A DNA stretch of 64,000 nucleotides from an uncultured Rubripirellula sp. (GCA_938075415.1 CALJHC010000005.1:1-64000), one strand, 5' to 3'; shown: positions 9,920 to 19,844, numbered from the stretch's first letter. Numbers and translations: made by a program. Notes: generated by a model from the letters alone, not told the origin.

Positions 9920-10345
9920 TCAGCCCTCAACGTTCAATCCCATACTACGGGCAGTGCCTTGAATCATGAGCACGGCCTGGTCAATGCTGCGAGCATTGAG
10001 GTCAGCCATCTTTTTCTCCGCGATTTCTTTGCACTGGTCGAGAGTGACGGTTCCGACCTTCGTTTTGTTTGGAACGCCGCTTCCCTTTGCAATACCGGCG
10101 GCTTGCTTAAGCATCGAAGCAGCAGGTGGACTTTTGGTAATAAAATCAAAGCTGCGGTCATTGTAGACCGTAACAATGACGGGAATTGGAGTGCCGTTGT
10201 ATTCCTTGGTTCGGTCGTTAAACGCCGTCACAAACTGGCCGAGGTTTACACCATACTTACCCAAGGAGGTACCAACCGGAGGCGCCGGGGTTGCTTGACC
10301 ACCAGGAATCTGAAATTTTGCGACGCCTGTAACTTGCTTTGCCAT
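9920..10345 (-). CDS. rplK: 50S ribosomal protein L11
   Basis: A 141-residue L11, the length typical of bacteria. It binds the GTPase-associated region of 23S rRNA and takes part in factor-dependent GTP hydrolysis and the stringent response. The N-terminal domain shows [20 protein letters not shown] with the conserved proline pair, and the C-terminal RNA-binding domain contains [15 protein letters not shown] and [14 protein letters not shown]. It follows nusG by about 180 bases. It is the last gene of the run: a terminator follows and rplA, which usually comes next, is absent from the window. Confidence 0.98.
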   Translation of the reverse strand: MAKQVTGVAKFQIPGGQATPAPPVGTSLGKYGVNLGQFVTAFNDRTKEYNGTPIPVIVTVYNDRSFDFITKSPPAASMLKQAAGIAKGSGVPNKTKVGTVTLDQCKEIAEKKMADLNARSIDQAVLMIQGTARSMGLNVEG

Positions 10346-10526
10346 GACTTGTACTTAAAAACGCTGTCGTGTGATTAAAGTTGTTTTGAAAGGCCACTGT
10401 TAGCGAAGGTTGCAGTCGCTGCTTTCTTCGCAAAACAGATGGTTGAAATCGATTCTGGTAAGTCTCGAGTCCGAAGCCCTGCATCTTAATAGCAGAGATG
10501 AAACCGGGAAGATCCTCAATGAATAA

Positions 10527-11267
10527 TTACAGAGGTTCTACCTGCCAGTGATCGAGTTCCATTGGAACACTGCGTCCAAAAATATTGATGATGACAGTAA
10601 CGCGACCGTTGGCCTCGTCCACAGCATCGACGTCGCCTTCCTGGTTTTCGAAATTGCCTTCCTTGACCCGCACTCGATCACCCACTTTGAAGGGGATACC
10701 AATTTTGATTTGAGGTTCTTCTTCTTCGTCCACAACGGGACGAGTGACGAACCGCTCAATGTCAGAGGGTTCCATTGGCATGGGCTTGCCGGCGGAACCG
10801 GTGAAATCACTGATACCACCGGTCTCTCGAACCAAGAACCAAGTATCATCATTGATCAGCATGTTGACCATGATGTAGCCCGGAAGCAACTTCCTTTTGG
10901 TGATTCTCCGCTTACCATCCCGAGTGAAATTAGCCACATCTTCAGTGGGCACAACAATCTCGCCAAAGAACTCTGCCATACCTTCCATGCGAACGCGTTT
11001 CCGTAAGGCATCAGCAATGGAATCTTCCCGATTGAAGGCCACCTTGAGGATGTACCAATCCATTTTGGCCTCATCATCGACAGGACTCGCCGGCGTTGCG
11101 GCGGGATCGACAGGAGCTGGTGGTGGTAATTCGGGGGCCGCGGAATTGGATTCCTCGGTCTCTGTTTGGTCGTCTGCCGGGGCAGGAGGCTGAACCTCCG
11201 AAGCGGTATCCGCGACGGTGGTGTCATCGGTTTGGTCGGAATCGTCTGTCATTTCGGCTTGATTCAC
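10527..11267 (-). CDS. nusG: Transcription termination/antitermination factor NusG
   Basis: A 246-residue NusG. The conserved core starts at about residue 69 (MDWYILKV) with the RNA-polymerase-binding NGN domain, including KRKLLPGYIMVNM and the ETGGISDF loop. The C-terminal KOW domain follows (KVGDRVRVKEGNFENQEG to HWQVEPL), which contacts Rho or ribosomal protein S10. The first 68 residues are an unusual acidic, Pro/Ala-rich extension rich in Asp, Glu and Thr, probably disordered. An internal start at that Met would give a normal-length protein; the extension is, however, in frame and free of stops. The gene lies between secE and rplK as in most bacteria. Confidence 0.95.
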   Translation of the reverse strand: MNQAEMTDDSDQTDDTTVADTASEVQPPAPADDQTETEESNSAAPELPPPAPVDPAATPASPVDDEAKMDWYILKVAFNREDSIADALRKRVRMEGMAEFFGEIVVPTEDVANFTRDGKRRITKRKLLPGYIMVNMLINDDTWFLVRETGGISDFTGSAGKPMPMEPSDIERFVTRPVVDEEEEPQIKIGIPFKVGDRVRVKEGNFENQEGDVDAVDEANGRVTVIINIFGRSVPMELDHWQVEPL

Positions 11268-11329
11268 TGGCTCATACCCAATCGTGATGGGTTGATCATG
11301 GGGAGGAAAGATGGCGCGTTGTCACGAAG

Positions 11330-11818
11330 TTACATCGTCACTCCGAGTGTGCTGAACACCTGTTGCCAAATGATATCAAACAGGAACAGCGATACGGCTA
11401 AGAAAAAAATGGTGAAAATGACAACGAATGCCGCTCGGACCAGTTCATCCTTTCCAGGCCAAGTCACCTTGTTCATTTCGGCTTCGACAGCGATGAGGAA
11501 GTCGGCAAAACGAGGCCAATTGACAAGGCGAAAGCCTATCCAAAGTCCTGTCGACGCCAAAGCCGCAGAAATCAATGCGGCAGTTGGCCCGGACGAACTA
11601 CCTCCTCGCAGCGAGGAGAAAAGCGCCCAGCAGGCCAAAGCGACGATGACCCATATCACCAGGCACGTGAGTTGTCGAACAATACGACCCTGATTGGGTT
11701 TGTAGACCCCGGCGTGAAATAGCTCACGCATCAGGGGCGGACTGTTGGTTCCTGCAATGTCTCGGGACACCCGTTGCACTCCTGCTTGAGTTGTTAGGTT
11801 GGCCGATGATCCATCCAT
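11330..11818 (-). CDS. secE: Preprotein translocase subunit SecE
   Basis: A 162-residue SecE, the subunit that clamps SecY in the inner-membrane translocon. The conserved part is at the C terminus: FLIAVEAEMNKVTWPGKDEL, an amphipathic helix, and a final membrane segment (about 130-155). Two further hydrophobic stretches (about 48-68 and 75-98) make three membrane segments, like the E. coli form and unlike the single-span form of most bacteria. A Met at residue 30 (11731) is an alternative start. The gene sits between tRNA-Trp and nusG. Confidence 0.93.
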   Translation of the reverse strand: MDGSSANLTTQAGVQRVSRDIAGTNSPPLMRELFHAGVYKPNQGRIVRQLTCLVIWVIVALACWALFSSLRGGSSSGPTAALISAALASTGLWIGFRLVNWPRFADFLIAVEAEMNKVTWPGKDELVRAAFVVIFTIFFLAVSLFLFDIIWQQVFSTLGVTM

Positions 11819-11936
11819 GAATCAGGCGTTCACGCGTTTCACCGTCAGCGTATAAATTACATCGGAGTTGATCTGAGGTCGACCTGCTCGCCACGTCCAA
11901 ATCAAAACCGCAAACGGGGGGGGATTTGCAAAAAAG

Positions 11937-12009
11937 CAGGGGCGGAGGGACTTGAACCCGCAACCGCTGGTTTTGGAAACCAGTGCTCTGCCAATTGAGC
12001 TACACCCCT
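11937..12009 (-). tRNA. tRNA-Trp(CCA)
   Basis: A 73-nt cloverleaf: a 7-bp acceptor stem with one G-T pair, the D arm GCTC...GAGC, anticodon stem CTGGT/ACCAG with loop TTCCAAA giving anticodon CCA, and the T arm with GGTTCAAGTCC. The discriminator base is G and the 3' CCA is not encoded. It lies between tuf and secE, a common bacterial arrangement. Confidence 0.97.
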
Positions 12010-12070
12010 ATTCTTCGGGCTTGGAAACGACCTCGACACGAGATCCTACCGCATCAGCCCCTAATCACCA

Positions 12071-12103
12071 ATGACCAACGAAGGTAATTCCCTCGTTGGT
12101 CAT
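12071..12103 (-). terminator. Hairpin between tuf and tRNA-Trp
   Basis: A 14-bp stem with one mismatch (12071-12084 with 12090-12103) and a 5-nt loop lies 30 bases after the tuf stop codon. No T-run follows on the minus strand, so it may be a processing signal or partial attenuator separating tuf mRNA from the downstream tRNA-Trp rather than a strong terminator. Confidence 0.6.
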
Positions 12104-12132
12104 CAGGATGATTCTACACCTATCAATGGTGA

Positions 12133-13329
12133 TTACTCGAGGATCTTGGTAACAACACCACTACCAACGGTGCGGCCACCTTCGCGAATCGCGAAACGAA
12201 CCCCATCATCCATCGCGATTGGCTTATGCATTTCGACTTCAACTTTCACGTTGTCGCCGGGCATGCACATTTCTGCACCTACCAAGTTTGCCGTTCCGGT
12301 CACGTCAGTGGTTCGGAAGTAGAACTGTGGTCGGTAACCGCTAAAGAATGGAGTGTGACGTCCGCCCTCGTCCTTGCTGAGGCAGTAAACCTCTGCTTCG
12401 AACTTGGTGTGAGGTGTGATACTGCCTGGCTTTGCCAGCACTTGACCACGTTGGATGTCTTCTCGCTTCACACCACGAAGCAGGCAGCCAACGTTATCGC
12501 CAGCGCGCCCTTCTTCCATTTCCTTTCGGAACATTTCAACGCCGGTGCAGGTTGTCTTGTGCGAATCAGCCGAAAGGCCAACGATTTCGACTTCTTCACC
12601 AACCTTGACAACGCCACGCTCGACACGACCGGTCGCAACAGTACCACGACCTTCGATTGAGAAGACGTCCTCGATCGCCATCAGGAATGGCTTGTCGTCT
12701 TCACGAACAGGCTCAGGGATGGCTGCATCCAAGGCATTCATGAGATCAGTGATGCACTGACTGGCATCTGGATCACTTGGATTGTTGTAAGCAGGGAGGG
12801 ATGAACCGCGGATGACAGGAACGTCATCACCGGGGAAGTCGTACTTGCTAAGCAATTCACGAGCTTCTAGTTCAACCAACTCGAGCAATTCCTCATCGTC
12901 GACAAGGTCGCACTTGTTGAGGAAGACAACGATGTAAGGCACACCAACCTGGCGTGCCAAGAGAACATGTTCTTTGGTCTGAGGCATTGGGCCATCAGCC
13001 GCGGAAACCACCAAAATAGCACCGTCCATTTGGGCGGCACCGGTGATCATGTTCTTAATAAAGTCGGCGTGGCCCGGGCAGTCGATATGAGCGTAATGAC
13101 GATTGTCAGACTCATACTCAACGTGAGCAACTGCGATCGTGACCGTTTTGGTCGAGTCACGAACGGTACCGCCCTTGGCGATGTCCGAGTATCCCTTTGC
13201 TTCAGCCAAGCCCTTAGCGGCTTGGACTGCAAGGATAGCACCCGTGGTAGTCGTTTTCCCATGGTCAATGTGGCCGATGGTCCCGACGTTCACGTGGGGC
13301 TTTGTACGATTAAAAGTTTCCTTAGCCAT
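12133..13329 (-). CDS. tuf: Translation elongation factor Tu
   Basis: A 398-residue EF-Tu that delivers aminoacyl-tRNA to the ribosome in a GTP-dependent way. The GTPase motifs are all present: [10 protein letters not shown] (G1), the switch I Thr region, DCPGHADF (G3), NKCD (G4) and GSSL (G5); domains II and III are complete to VVTKILE. I start it at [14 protein letters not shown], preceded by an AGGTG-like ribosome site; a longer in-frame start ten codons upstream has no support. It belongs to the tRNA-tuf-tRNA-secE-nusG-rplK cluster. It is about 700 bases from the upstream tRNA genes, so it may have its own promoter. Confidence 0.98.
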   Translation of the reverse strand: MAKETFNRTKPHVNVGTIGHIDHGKTTTTGAILAVQAAKGLAEAKGYSDIAKGGTVRDSTKTVTIAVAHVEYESDNRHYAHIDCPGHADFIKNMITGAAQMDGAILVVSAADGPMPQTKEHVLLARQVGVPYIVVFLNKCDLVDDEELLELVELEARELLSKYDFPGDDVPVIRGSSLPAYNNPSDPDASQCITDLMNALDAAIPEPVREDDKPFLMAIEDVFSIEGRGTVATGRVERGVVKVGEEVEIVGLSADSHKTTCTGVEMFRKEMEEGRAGDNVGCLLRGVKREDIQRGQVLAKPGSITPHTKFEAEVYCLSKDEGGRHTPFFSGYRPQFYFRTTDVTGTANLVGAEMCMPGDNVKVEVEMHKPIAMDDGVRFAIREGGRTVGSGVVTKILE

Positions 13330-14026
13330 TTCTAATTCACCTGCACCTGACCGTGCCATTACTGAAAGGAGATACGCTCCAGCTCAGCCCAAATTCTCAA
13401 TGCCCGCGTTCACACTCACGGTTTGATCATCGAGTCTTCGGCCGCACAAGTCGAGCTCGTTCAACAGTATCGAAACGAATTTGACAATTCACATCCCACC
13501 TTAGGATGCGATTTAACACTCCAGTTTGATCGGTATACATCTTTGATGCGATTACTGCATCGATGCAACGCGGCAGATAGTTGTCGCGAAAACTTCTGGA
13601 TCTTGCAATCGCCATTCCAGAAAAAGTCTTGGCATTCAACCGCATTACCAACTAACCGGATCAAAAATACCGGTTTTGCCCTGTTGGGCACCGTAAATGG
13701 CCCCGTTTTTGTCGTCGCAACTAAATTTGCCTCTCGATCACGACCGCATTTATTTTTTCGACACTTTTTTCAGTTGCAGCCGTGTCGATCATGATCCGCC
13801 GAGATTTCGCGGCGATTGGCAGCTTTCAGGAGGCGACCCTCCTGAGCATTGAAGCTCAAAATTGGTGATCAAACCCGCAGTTGATGCTCTTCGGGGTCAT
13901 TGCCCAGGCTCACGGCCACTTCGAACCTGTTCGCTTTTGAGGCAGATGGGTTGGCTCTCGCGGTGGAACTGATCTCCGAGAAGCATTCCTGCGTAGGAAA
14001 CTTGCTCGGCTCGGCCCCCAAAGCAG
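13330..14026. other. Long spacer between tRNA-Thr(GGT) and tuf
   Basis: About 700 bases with no gene. A short AACCGG/CCGGTT inverted repeat is at 13654-13675. The spacer is much longer than I would expect inside one operon, which suggests a separate tuf promoter, but no convincing -35/-10 pair stands out. Confidence 0.5.
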
Positions 14027-14098
<72 letters not shown>

Positions 14099-14110
14099 GA
14101 AACAACAAAA

Positions 14111-14181
14111 AGCGGGTGAAGGGGATCGAACCCTCACAACCAGCTTGGAAGGCTGGGGCTCTACCATTGAGCTACACCCGC
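14111..14181 (-). tRNA. tRNA-Gly(TCC)
   Basis: A 71-nt cloverleaf with acceptor stem GCGGGTG/CACCCGC, anticodon stem CCAGC/GCTGG and loop CTTCCAA giving anticodon TCC. The T arm contains GGTTCGATCC. CCA is not encoded. It lies 12 bases from tRNA-Thr(GGT). Confidence 0.96.
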
Positions 14182-14338
14182 GTTACGAAAGATCCACCCT
14201 TTGGAAGGATCCCTCGCGTTTAGCGACTCTACAAGTACTGTACGTTCATCCCGATGGCTTGTGCCGCGAATTGCTACCTTTTGGTCAACTTTTGGCGACC
14301 GAGGCCAGATTCAAAGCTCAAGTCATCAGTGGATGGAA

Positions 14339-14420
14339 TGGGGGCTACAGGATTTGAACCTGTGTAGGCGTAGCCAGCGGATTTACAGTCCGCCCCCTTT
14401 AACCACTCGGGCAAACCCCC
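14339..14420 (-). tRNA. tRNA-Tyr(GTA)
   Basis: An 82-nt class II tRNA with a long variable arm. The acceptor stem is GGGGGTT/AGCCCCC, and the anticodon stem GCGGA/TCCGC with loop CTGTAAA gives anticodon GTA. The T arm contains GGTTCAAATCC. The discriminator is A and CCA is not encoded. Confidence 0.96.
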
Positions 14421-14598
14421 AAATTTCTCTGCTCTCGGCGACGCACTGCAAACAGCGGTCACACCTTGATCTTGGTTTTTTTTTAAACCCCGTCAATCGG
14501 TGGAAACGTTCGAGCAGATCAAATCAACCAAAATTCTGGCTCTCATCGAGGATTTGTCTGCTCGAATCCAACCCAAATCTCATTCTGATGCTCAAAAG

Positions 14599-14671
14599 AG
14601 CCAGCGGAGGGACTCGAACCCACGACCGGCTGATTACAAATCAGCAGCTCTGCCAACTGAGCTACACTGGC
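14599..14671 (-). tRNA. tRNA-Thr(TGT)
   Basis: A 73-nt cloverleaf with acceptor stem GCCAGTG/CGCTGGC (one G-T pair), anticodon stem GCTGA/TCAGC and loop TTTGTAA giving anticodon TGT. The T arm contains GGTTCGAGTCC. It is the first of the four tRNA genes upstream of tuf. Confidence 0.96.
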
Positions 14672-15131
14672 GCCCTACCGATACATTTCGCAGTCCCTGG
14701 CGATCGAAACATGTGTTTGTGTCGATGCAACTGACAAATCGGCTCCCAAGTTCTCTTCGATCTCTTGATGATCTCGACCTTTGCGTCGAATCGATCGAAT
14801 GAGAAGGCAGGGTGACCGTTCCGCCAGCGTCCTAGAACGCGTCCTGATGCAATCCTTTGCCCAAATTGCTCTCGCGATTGAAGGGCTAGAATCGTTCGGC
14901 ACGGCAGAGTGTAGCGACCCGACACAATCGGGCAAGGTTAATCTGGCTCGTTGCGAAGTATTCTCATGAGATTTTGGCCACTTTTGCCCGTGTTTGAGAC
15001 GCCAGTACGATGTTTGGAAGGGTTCGGTGCAGCAACCGCTTGCATCCCAAATGGAAACCACGCAACCGCCATTGCACTCCGGTGCTGTGAGGCACCTGCG
15101 ATTTCATGGTGAGTCAGCAAGGCCTTTTGAT

Positions 15132-15275
15132 ATCCCGTGGGGATAATTTGGAAATGAACCTGAGGGAAACAGCCGCTGCAAGAAGGCTGTGGTGACCCTC
15201 ATGGCCTGGCAAGGCCGGGTCTCCGTGAGAGACGACAAGTCGCCGAATCACGCCTGAACTGGTTTCGGAAAGTTC
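15132..15275. ncRNA. Candidate structured RNA (run of hairpins)
   Basis: Five inverted repeats follow one another: TATCCC/GGGATA (15132-15146); an outer TGAGGG/CCCTCA stem (15162-15167 with 15197-15202) enclosing CAGCC/GGCTG (15171-15190); GGCCT/AGGCC (15204-15217); GTCTC/GAGAC (15220-15234); and GAACT/AGTTC (15256-15275). No coding frame explains them. The segment lies between the tRNA cluster and glnA, so it could be a free-standing small RNA or a leader of the minus-strand tRNA-tuf cluster. I cannot match it to a known family, and the strand is undecided. Confidence 0.4.
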
Positions 15276-15574
15276 TGGCTCTATTCATTCACATTCTCGA
15301 GCGCAGGGGAGTTTCTGGTGCGAGATCTGTTGCCTCTCAATCGAGTTGGAGAGGGGGCAGGTCCGTAAAATCACTTTCGGTTGGCCCTGCTAGCTCGTTT
15401 TTGGCCCGCTACTGTCGCTGTGCTGCGAGGCCTTGTCTCGATGGTTGGGGTTGTCGATTCGCTTCCATCGCATCACTGCGAGTCATTTCAAGCTAGCGTC
15501 CGAATTTGATACGCCACTTCAACAGTCGAATTCACATGGCCCATTTTTTTGGCGCTGGAAATGAGGGAGGTGCG

Positions 15575-15640
15575 GCGGTGCTGGCGCCTAGCAATGTGCC
15601 GCGGTGCTGGCGCCTAGCAATGTGGGGAGGTGCTGGCGCC
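15575..15640. repeat. 26-bp GC-rich direct repeat, 2.5 copies
   Basis: Two 26-bp units starting GCGGTGCTGGCGCCTAGCAA (15575-15600 and 15601-15626) and a partial third (15627-15640) lie immediately before the glnA terminator. Each unit contains the palindrome GGCGCC. Confidence 0.93.
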
Positions 15641-15643
15641 AAT

Positions 15644-15682
15644 AAAAAAAGCTTGGAATTGAAAACTCAATTCCAAGCTTTT
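15644..15682 (-). terminator. Strong intrinsic terminator of glnA
   Basis: A perfect 16-bp stem (15647-15662 with 15667-15682) with a 4-nt loop, followed on the minus strand by a run of seven T residues. It lies about 90 bases after the glutamine synthetase stop codon. Confidence 0.93.
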
Positions 15683-15770
15683 GCATATTGAAGGATCCGA
15701 GAGCATCACCCTCGGCATGGTCGGTGCAGTGCTTGAGGCAGGTCTTCTACCTCGTGGGGACTGCCCGACT

Positions 15771-16787
15771 CTAGCCTGTCTTCGCAGTCTTGACAGTTGC
15801 AATGATCACGCTGGCAACTTTGTACGGATCAGCATTGGAGGCAGGGCGACGATCTTCTAGGTAACCGTTCCAGCCGTGTTCGACGGTGTGGATCGGAATT
15901 CGAATCGAGGCACCGCGATCGGAGACACCGTAGCTGAACTTGTCGATCGATTGTGTTTCGTGAAGACCGGTAAGGCGTTGATCATTTTCCGCCCCGTAGA
16001 CTTCGATGTGTTCTTTGATGCGTGGCTCAAAAGCCTGGCAGACAGCTTCAAAGGTTTCCTTGCTACCCGCAGTGCGAAGTAACGTGTTGGAGAAGTTTGC
16101 GTGCATTCCGCTACCGTTCCAGTCACCTTTGACTGGCTTGCAGTGCCAGTTGATGCCGAGTCCGTATTTTTCGGCGGTACGCTCAAGCAGGTAGCGGGCA
16201 ACCCAGATTTGGTCGCCTGCTTCCGCTGCGCCTTTTGCAAAAATCTGGAACTCCCACTGGCCCGTCATCACTTCAGCGTTGATACCTTCGACGTTCAAGC
16301 CAGCTTCCAAACACTGCTCAAGGTGCTCTTCCACCACCTCGCGTCCCACTGCATTGCCAGCTCCAACACTGCAGTAATAAGGACCTTGCGGAGCAGGAAA
16401 GCCTTCCGGTGGGAATCCAATTGGCTTGTTAGTTTCCAGATCCCAGATGGTGTATTCCTGTTCAAAGCCGAACCAGAAGTCGTCATCGTTATCGTCGATC
16501 GTCGCACGCCCATTGCTCTGGTGAGCGGTGCCATCATGGTTGAGTACTTCGCACATCACCAAGAAACCGGTCCCGATTCGATCTGGATCGGCACAAACAA
16601 ATACAGGCTTCAGAAGGCAATCGGAGGAGCCGCCGGGAGCTTGTTCAGTTGAGGAGCCATCAAAGCCCCACATTGGCGCGTCTTCGACGTTGCCGCTGAA
16701 ATCTTCAACGATCTTGGTCTTGCTGCGAAGGCTCTGGGTAGGCTTGTAGCCGTCGAGCCAGATGTATTCCAACTTGCACTTAGTCAT
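15771..16787 (-). CDS. glnII: Glutamine synthetase, type II (eukaryotic-like)
   Basis: A 338-residue glutamine synthetase, which makes glutamine from glutamate, ammonia and ATP in the cytoplasm. The short length and sequence place it in the GSII class found in eukaryotes and some bacteria such as rhizobia, rather than the ~470-residue GSI class. Typical features are YIWLDGYKPTQSLRSKTKIV at the N terminus, WGFDGSSTEQAPGGSSDCLL, FGFEQEYTIWD with metal-binding Glu residues, the NVEGINAEVMTGQWEFQI segment, and NWHCKPVKGDWNGSGMHANF. No adenylylation loop is expected in this class. It is monocistronic, with a strong terminator downstream. Confidence 0.95.
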   Translation of the reverse strand: MTKCKLEYIWLDGYKPTQSLRSKTKIVEDFSGNVEDAPMWGFDGSSTEQAPGGSSDCLLKPVFVCADPDRIGTGFLVMCEVLNHDGTAHQSNGRATIDDNDDDFWFGFEQEYTIWDLETNKPIGFPPEGFPAPQGPYYCSVGAGNAVGREVVEEHLEQCLEAGLNVEGINAEVMTGQWEFQIFAKGAAEAGDQIWVARYLLERTAEKYGLGINWHCKPVKGDWNGSGMHANFSNTLLRTAGSKETFEAVCQAFEPRIKEHIEVYGAENDQRLTGLHETQSIDKFSYGVSDRGASIRIPIHTVEHGWNGYLEDRRPASNADPYKVASVIIATVKTAKTG

Positions 16788-17714
16788 TTGCTTGATTCCC
16801 CTTGTGAATCAGTGATGTGGGATTTTGAAAACGACGCTAATGAAAATGAAAATCACGTCGTTCGAAAACAATCAAATTCTGCGGAAACCTACCTAACTCC
16901 TCCGCCCGAACCCGCTCATCGCGTTGATCCCTTCGACTTGTGCCGTGTTGAACAACAAGTGATAAGGATGAGACAACATCACACTCCATCGCTAGCCGTC
17001 TTGAACTTCGGCATTAAAAATAACGGAATTTGAGTGGAGCGAAAGTGCTGTCTTCACTGAGTTTTTGCTCAGCGACGCTATGTCCCAGTTAACCGGGGCA
17101 ATCAGCGACCGACTGTTTTAGCAGCCTAAGCGGCAAGCTTTTGCTGAAATCTCAAGGATTCCATTGGGTAAGTTGATTGGATTGGTGAAGACGTTCCAGG
17201 GTCTTCACTGTCTGCCGTGTTTGACTGGTTAAGCGATTTCCTCAGCAAGCAAGGGAAGCTGTCCTGCCAACGATGCGGATTGATGGCGGATCGGTCGCCG
17301 GTGTGTTGCCGTGTGTTTGCATCACTTACGTCAAAACGGATGCAGGAATTATTCCTGCCCAACCAGGTTGGTGCTGCACAGGCCTCGGTCGCTTCTTGTA
17401 TCTCTGCAAACCGTTCGATGCGTTTGAAAAGGCTGGATGGGTCGTTCAGTTCTCAGAGATCTTTTTCTGCATCGTCAATCCACTCAAGCGGCTTAGGTGA
17501 GATGAATCAGTTGTGCTGCCCCCCGACCAAGCGGTTCTAAGCCGCCAAGCGATGTCAGTTTTGCAAGGCAAACACCCGCATCCATGTTCCGGTCGGTCTG
17601 GTGAATCTGTGGATTGATTATCCAGATGGGTTGGGCATGGAGCGGTTCGGTTTCGTCATTGACAACCTGCTTACCCTCGCGACCTCTCACTCTACGTGGT
17701 CGTTCTCACGCCCC

Positions 17715-17766
17715 GAATCTCTGATCTCTGATCTCGGAATCTCTGATCTCGGAATCTCTGATCTCG
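17715..17766. repeat. 15-bp tandem repeat
   Basis: Units of GAATCTCTGATCTCG: one shortened or imperfect copy from 17715, then two perfect copies at 17737-17751 and 17752-17766. Confidence 0.9.
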
Positions 17767-18142
17767 GTAAAACGAAGGCATGTCGGATCCTGCTTTGCTT
17801 GGCCATCGAGTATCCCCCATTGATCTCATGATCATTCAAACGAATCTTCGACTTTCGTGGAGCCGCAGTTTCCCTTGGGAAATATCCATGCCTTGGTCGC
17901 CCCAAAAAGACATCAGCGTCGACTCGGCGAGACCGTCCTTTCCCAGCCTGTCAAGGATGCAGTTGGCCAGTGAGCTAGGCCTTGCATGGTTCCGCAAATT
18001 GTTTGGTTTGCTGTGTTAATGGGTCGTCAAATGGTTGCTGATACGAGTTGTGAAATGATTGACACCTTGCGAAATGATTGACACCGGGTGTTTGGCATTT
18101 TTTTTCGGCTACTCGACAAGTGACCATCGGTCAGATTGCTTT

Positions 18143-18211
18143 GGAGTTAATGGGCTGGGGTTAATGGGCTGGAGTTAATGGGCTGGAGTTAATGGGCTGG
18201 GGTTAACGGGC
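18143..18211. repeat. 14-bp tandem repeat, five copies
   Basis: Five head-to-tail units of GGAGTTAATGGGCT or GGGGTTAATGGGCT, the last with one change and incomplete. Confidence 0.93.
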
Positions 18212-18323
18212 AATCAAATCTCGAGTCCGTTGAAGGCTGGTCATGATCCAGTGTGATTTCTGATTGCACCACTTTAGGACGTCAATCGTCCTCGGAAGAA
18301 TGGCTCATTACGAAAGTGCATCG

Positions 18324-18389
18324 AATGGGTTTCTGGAATGGGTTTCTCGGATAGGTTTCTTGGATACGTTTCTTGGACGGGTTTCTTGG
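18324..18389. repeat. 13/14-bp degenerate tandem repeat, five copies
   Basis: Five units of the type AATGGGTTTCTTGG with substitutions, about 100 bases from the preceding 14-bp array but unrelated to it in sequence. Confidence 0.88.
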
Positions 18390-18865
18390 AGCGGCTGATC
18401 AATGGGTGTCGTTCACTGAATCGATGCAGGCAATTTTTTTCTGGCAGTCGCTGAGTCGATCGAGTTGAAGGACTTTGGGGAAGAAAGTAGTTTGTGTGGT
18501 AATTCTGGCGTCTTTTGGCTGCTCAACTTATGGTTGCGTGCTGTTGTCGCGCAGTTCCTGCTCGGGTTCTCCGGATCCCATCCCTAGAATTTAGGTGCCA
18601 ATGCCTTATTCTTTTACATGAGGCAGATCCCACGTTTGTGATTCTCCGCGTAAGTCCGCCGGGCCCATGGATGCCTGATGACCACTTGCGGCGAAGCATT
18701 GCCGAGGGGCGACTCGATTGACTCGGCATCAATGTTTGCATTATCGATTGGTATCCATTGTGACGCGATGAGTACCAGTTGAGATCGGTTTTGCGAACTC
18801 GATTGATCGCTTCTGCCTGTTGTTTTTTCCTACCCTACCACGCCTCTCCAAGCAGTATCAAAACA

Positions 18866-19297
18866 ATGAAAGTCGCAACATTTGACACCGATAAAGGCAC
18901 GATTCGCATTGAGTTGTTTGCTGAACAGACTCCCAAGACAGTCGAAAACTTTGAAACATTGTGTGGCAAAGGTTTTTATGACGGCCTCGCATTCCACCGA
19001 GTGATCAGTGACTTCATGGTTCAAGGTGGGTGTCCTTTGGGGACTGGTACAGGCGGCCCCGGTTATCAATTTGAAGACGAGTTCGACCCGTCGCTTAAGC
19101 ATGATGGTCCCGGTGTATTCTCGATGGCCAACGCGGGTCCCAATACCAATGGATCTCAGTTTTTTATCACTCACGTTGCTTGCCCCCATCTGGATGGTCG
19201 GCACAGCGTGTTTGGTAAGGTCATCGATGGCCAAGACGTGGTTGATTCCATTGAGCAGGGCGACATCATGAAGACGGTCAAAGTGACCGAGGAGTAG
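18866..19297 (+). CDS. Cyclophilin-type peptidyl-prolyl cis-trans isomerase
   Basis: A 143-residue single-domain cyclophilin, which speeds cis-trans isomerisation of proline peptide bonds. It shows the PpiB-like start [20 protein letters not shown], the catalytic [15 protein letters not shown] with the active-site Arg, the [20 protein letters not shown] core and [16 protein letters not shown] start it at this Met because it aligns with the family start. The open frame continues 29 codons upstream through a hydrophobic stretch that could act as a signal peptide, so a periplasmic form cannot be excluded. It stands alone. Confidence 0.93.
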   Translation: MKVATFDTDKGTIRIELFAEQTPKTVENFETLCGKGFYDGLAFHRVISDFMVQGGCPLGTGTGGPGYQFEDEFDPSLKHDGPGVFSMANAGPNTNGSQFFITHVACPHLDGRHSVFGKVIDGQDVVDSIEQGDIMKTVKVTEE

Positions 19298-19433
19298 GTC
19301 AGGCAGGCTCTTTTGGCATGCAGGGTGTTGGTGCCTGTTCACCACCCTTGTTTTCCCGTGGAGAAGAGCCCAAATTAATTGAGGCTTGCGCCCTGTGATT
19401 GGTGTGGGCCTCAGGCGGAGTTGTTTCCCTGAT

Positions 19434-19481
19434 GCTTAAGGCTTCAGGTGCTTAAGGCTTCAGGTGCTTAAGGCTTCAGGT
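19434..19481. repeat. 16-bp tandem repeat, three copies
   Basis: Three identical units of GCTTAAGGCTTCAGGT downstream of the cyclophilin gene. Confidence 0.95.
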
Positions 19482-19844
19482 GCTTTGCAGGCTCGACGCT
19501 GCGTAAGATTGCTGCCGAGAAATGAATTCGTTCAAGGTGAACCGACGGGTTTGCCTCTCTTTGGCCTGACCTTTCGGTCAGCGGATTCCTGTTCGACCGT
19601 CTCGGTCGGGGCTGCTTCGATGGTGAGTTGGTTTCGGTGATTCCGGCACACCTGAAAGATCCTCTTGTTCCCTGCAATCCGTTGCGAACTTACGCCATCA
19701 AGCCTGCTGTTTTCTCGCAGTGGTCAAAGCTCAGGTTCAGGGTTGATCCGTCATGCGTAAGGTGATGCCTGGTGTCCTGATGGTAACGTAGGCACTCATT
19801 TTGTTTCTGAAGTTCAAGTCTGGGTGATCCTGCGCTGGTGAGTG

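Larger units (their letters stand above)
16788..18865. other. Two-kilobase non-coding region with minisatellites
   Basis: No gene can be supported here. Apart from three tandem arrays listed separately, I see a duplicated 15-bp segment GAAATGATTGACACC at about 18051-18086. Several short frames have no family resemblance. Confidence 0.55.

Noticed and set aside
15263..15285. GGAAAGTTCTGGCTC resembling the RNase P RNA core GGAAAGTCCGGGCTC
   Set aside because: The other universal parts of RNase P RNA do not follow at the right distances, and the flanking hairpins do not build its fold.
18779..18865. N-terminal signal-like extension of the cyclophilin
   Set aside because: The downstream Met aligns with the standard family start. 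The upstream stretch has no ribosome-binding site, though a periplasmic form cannot be excluded.
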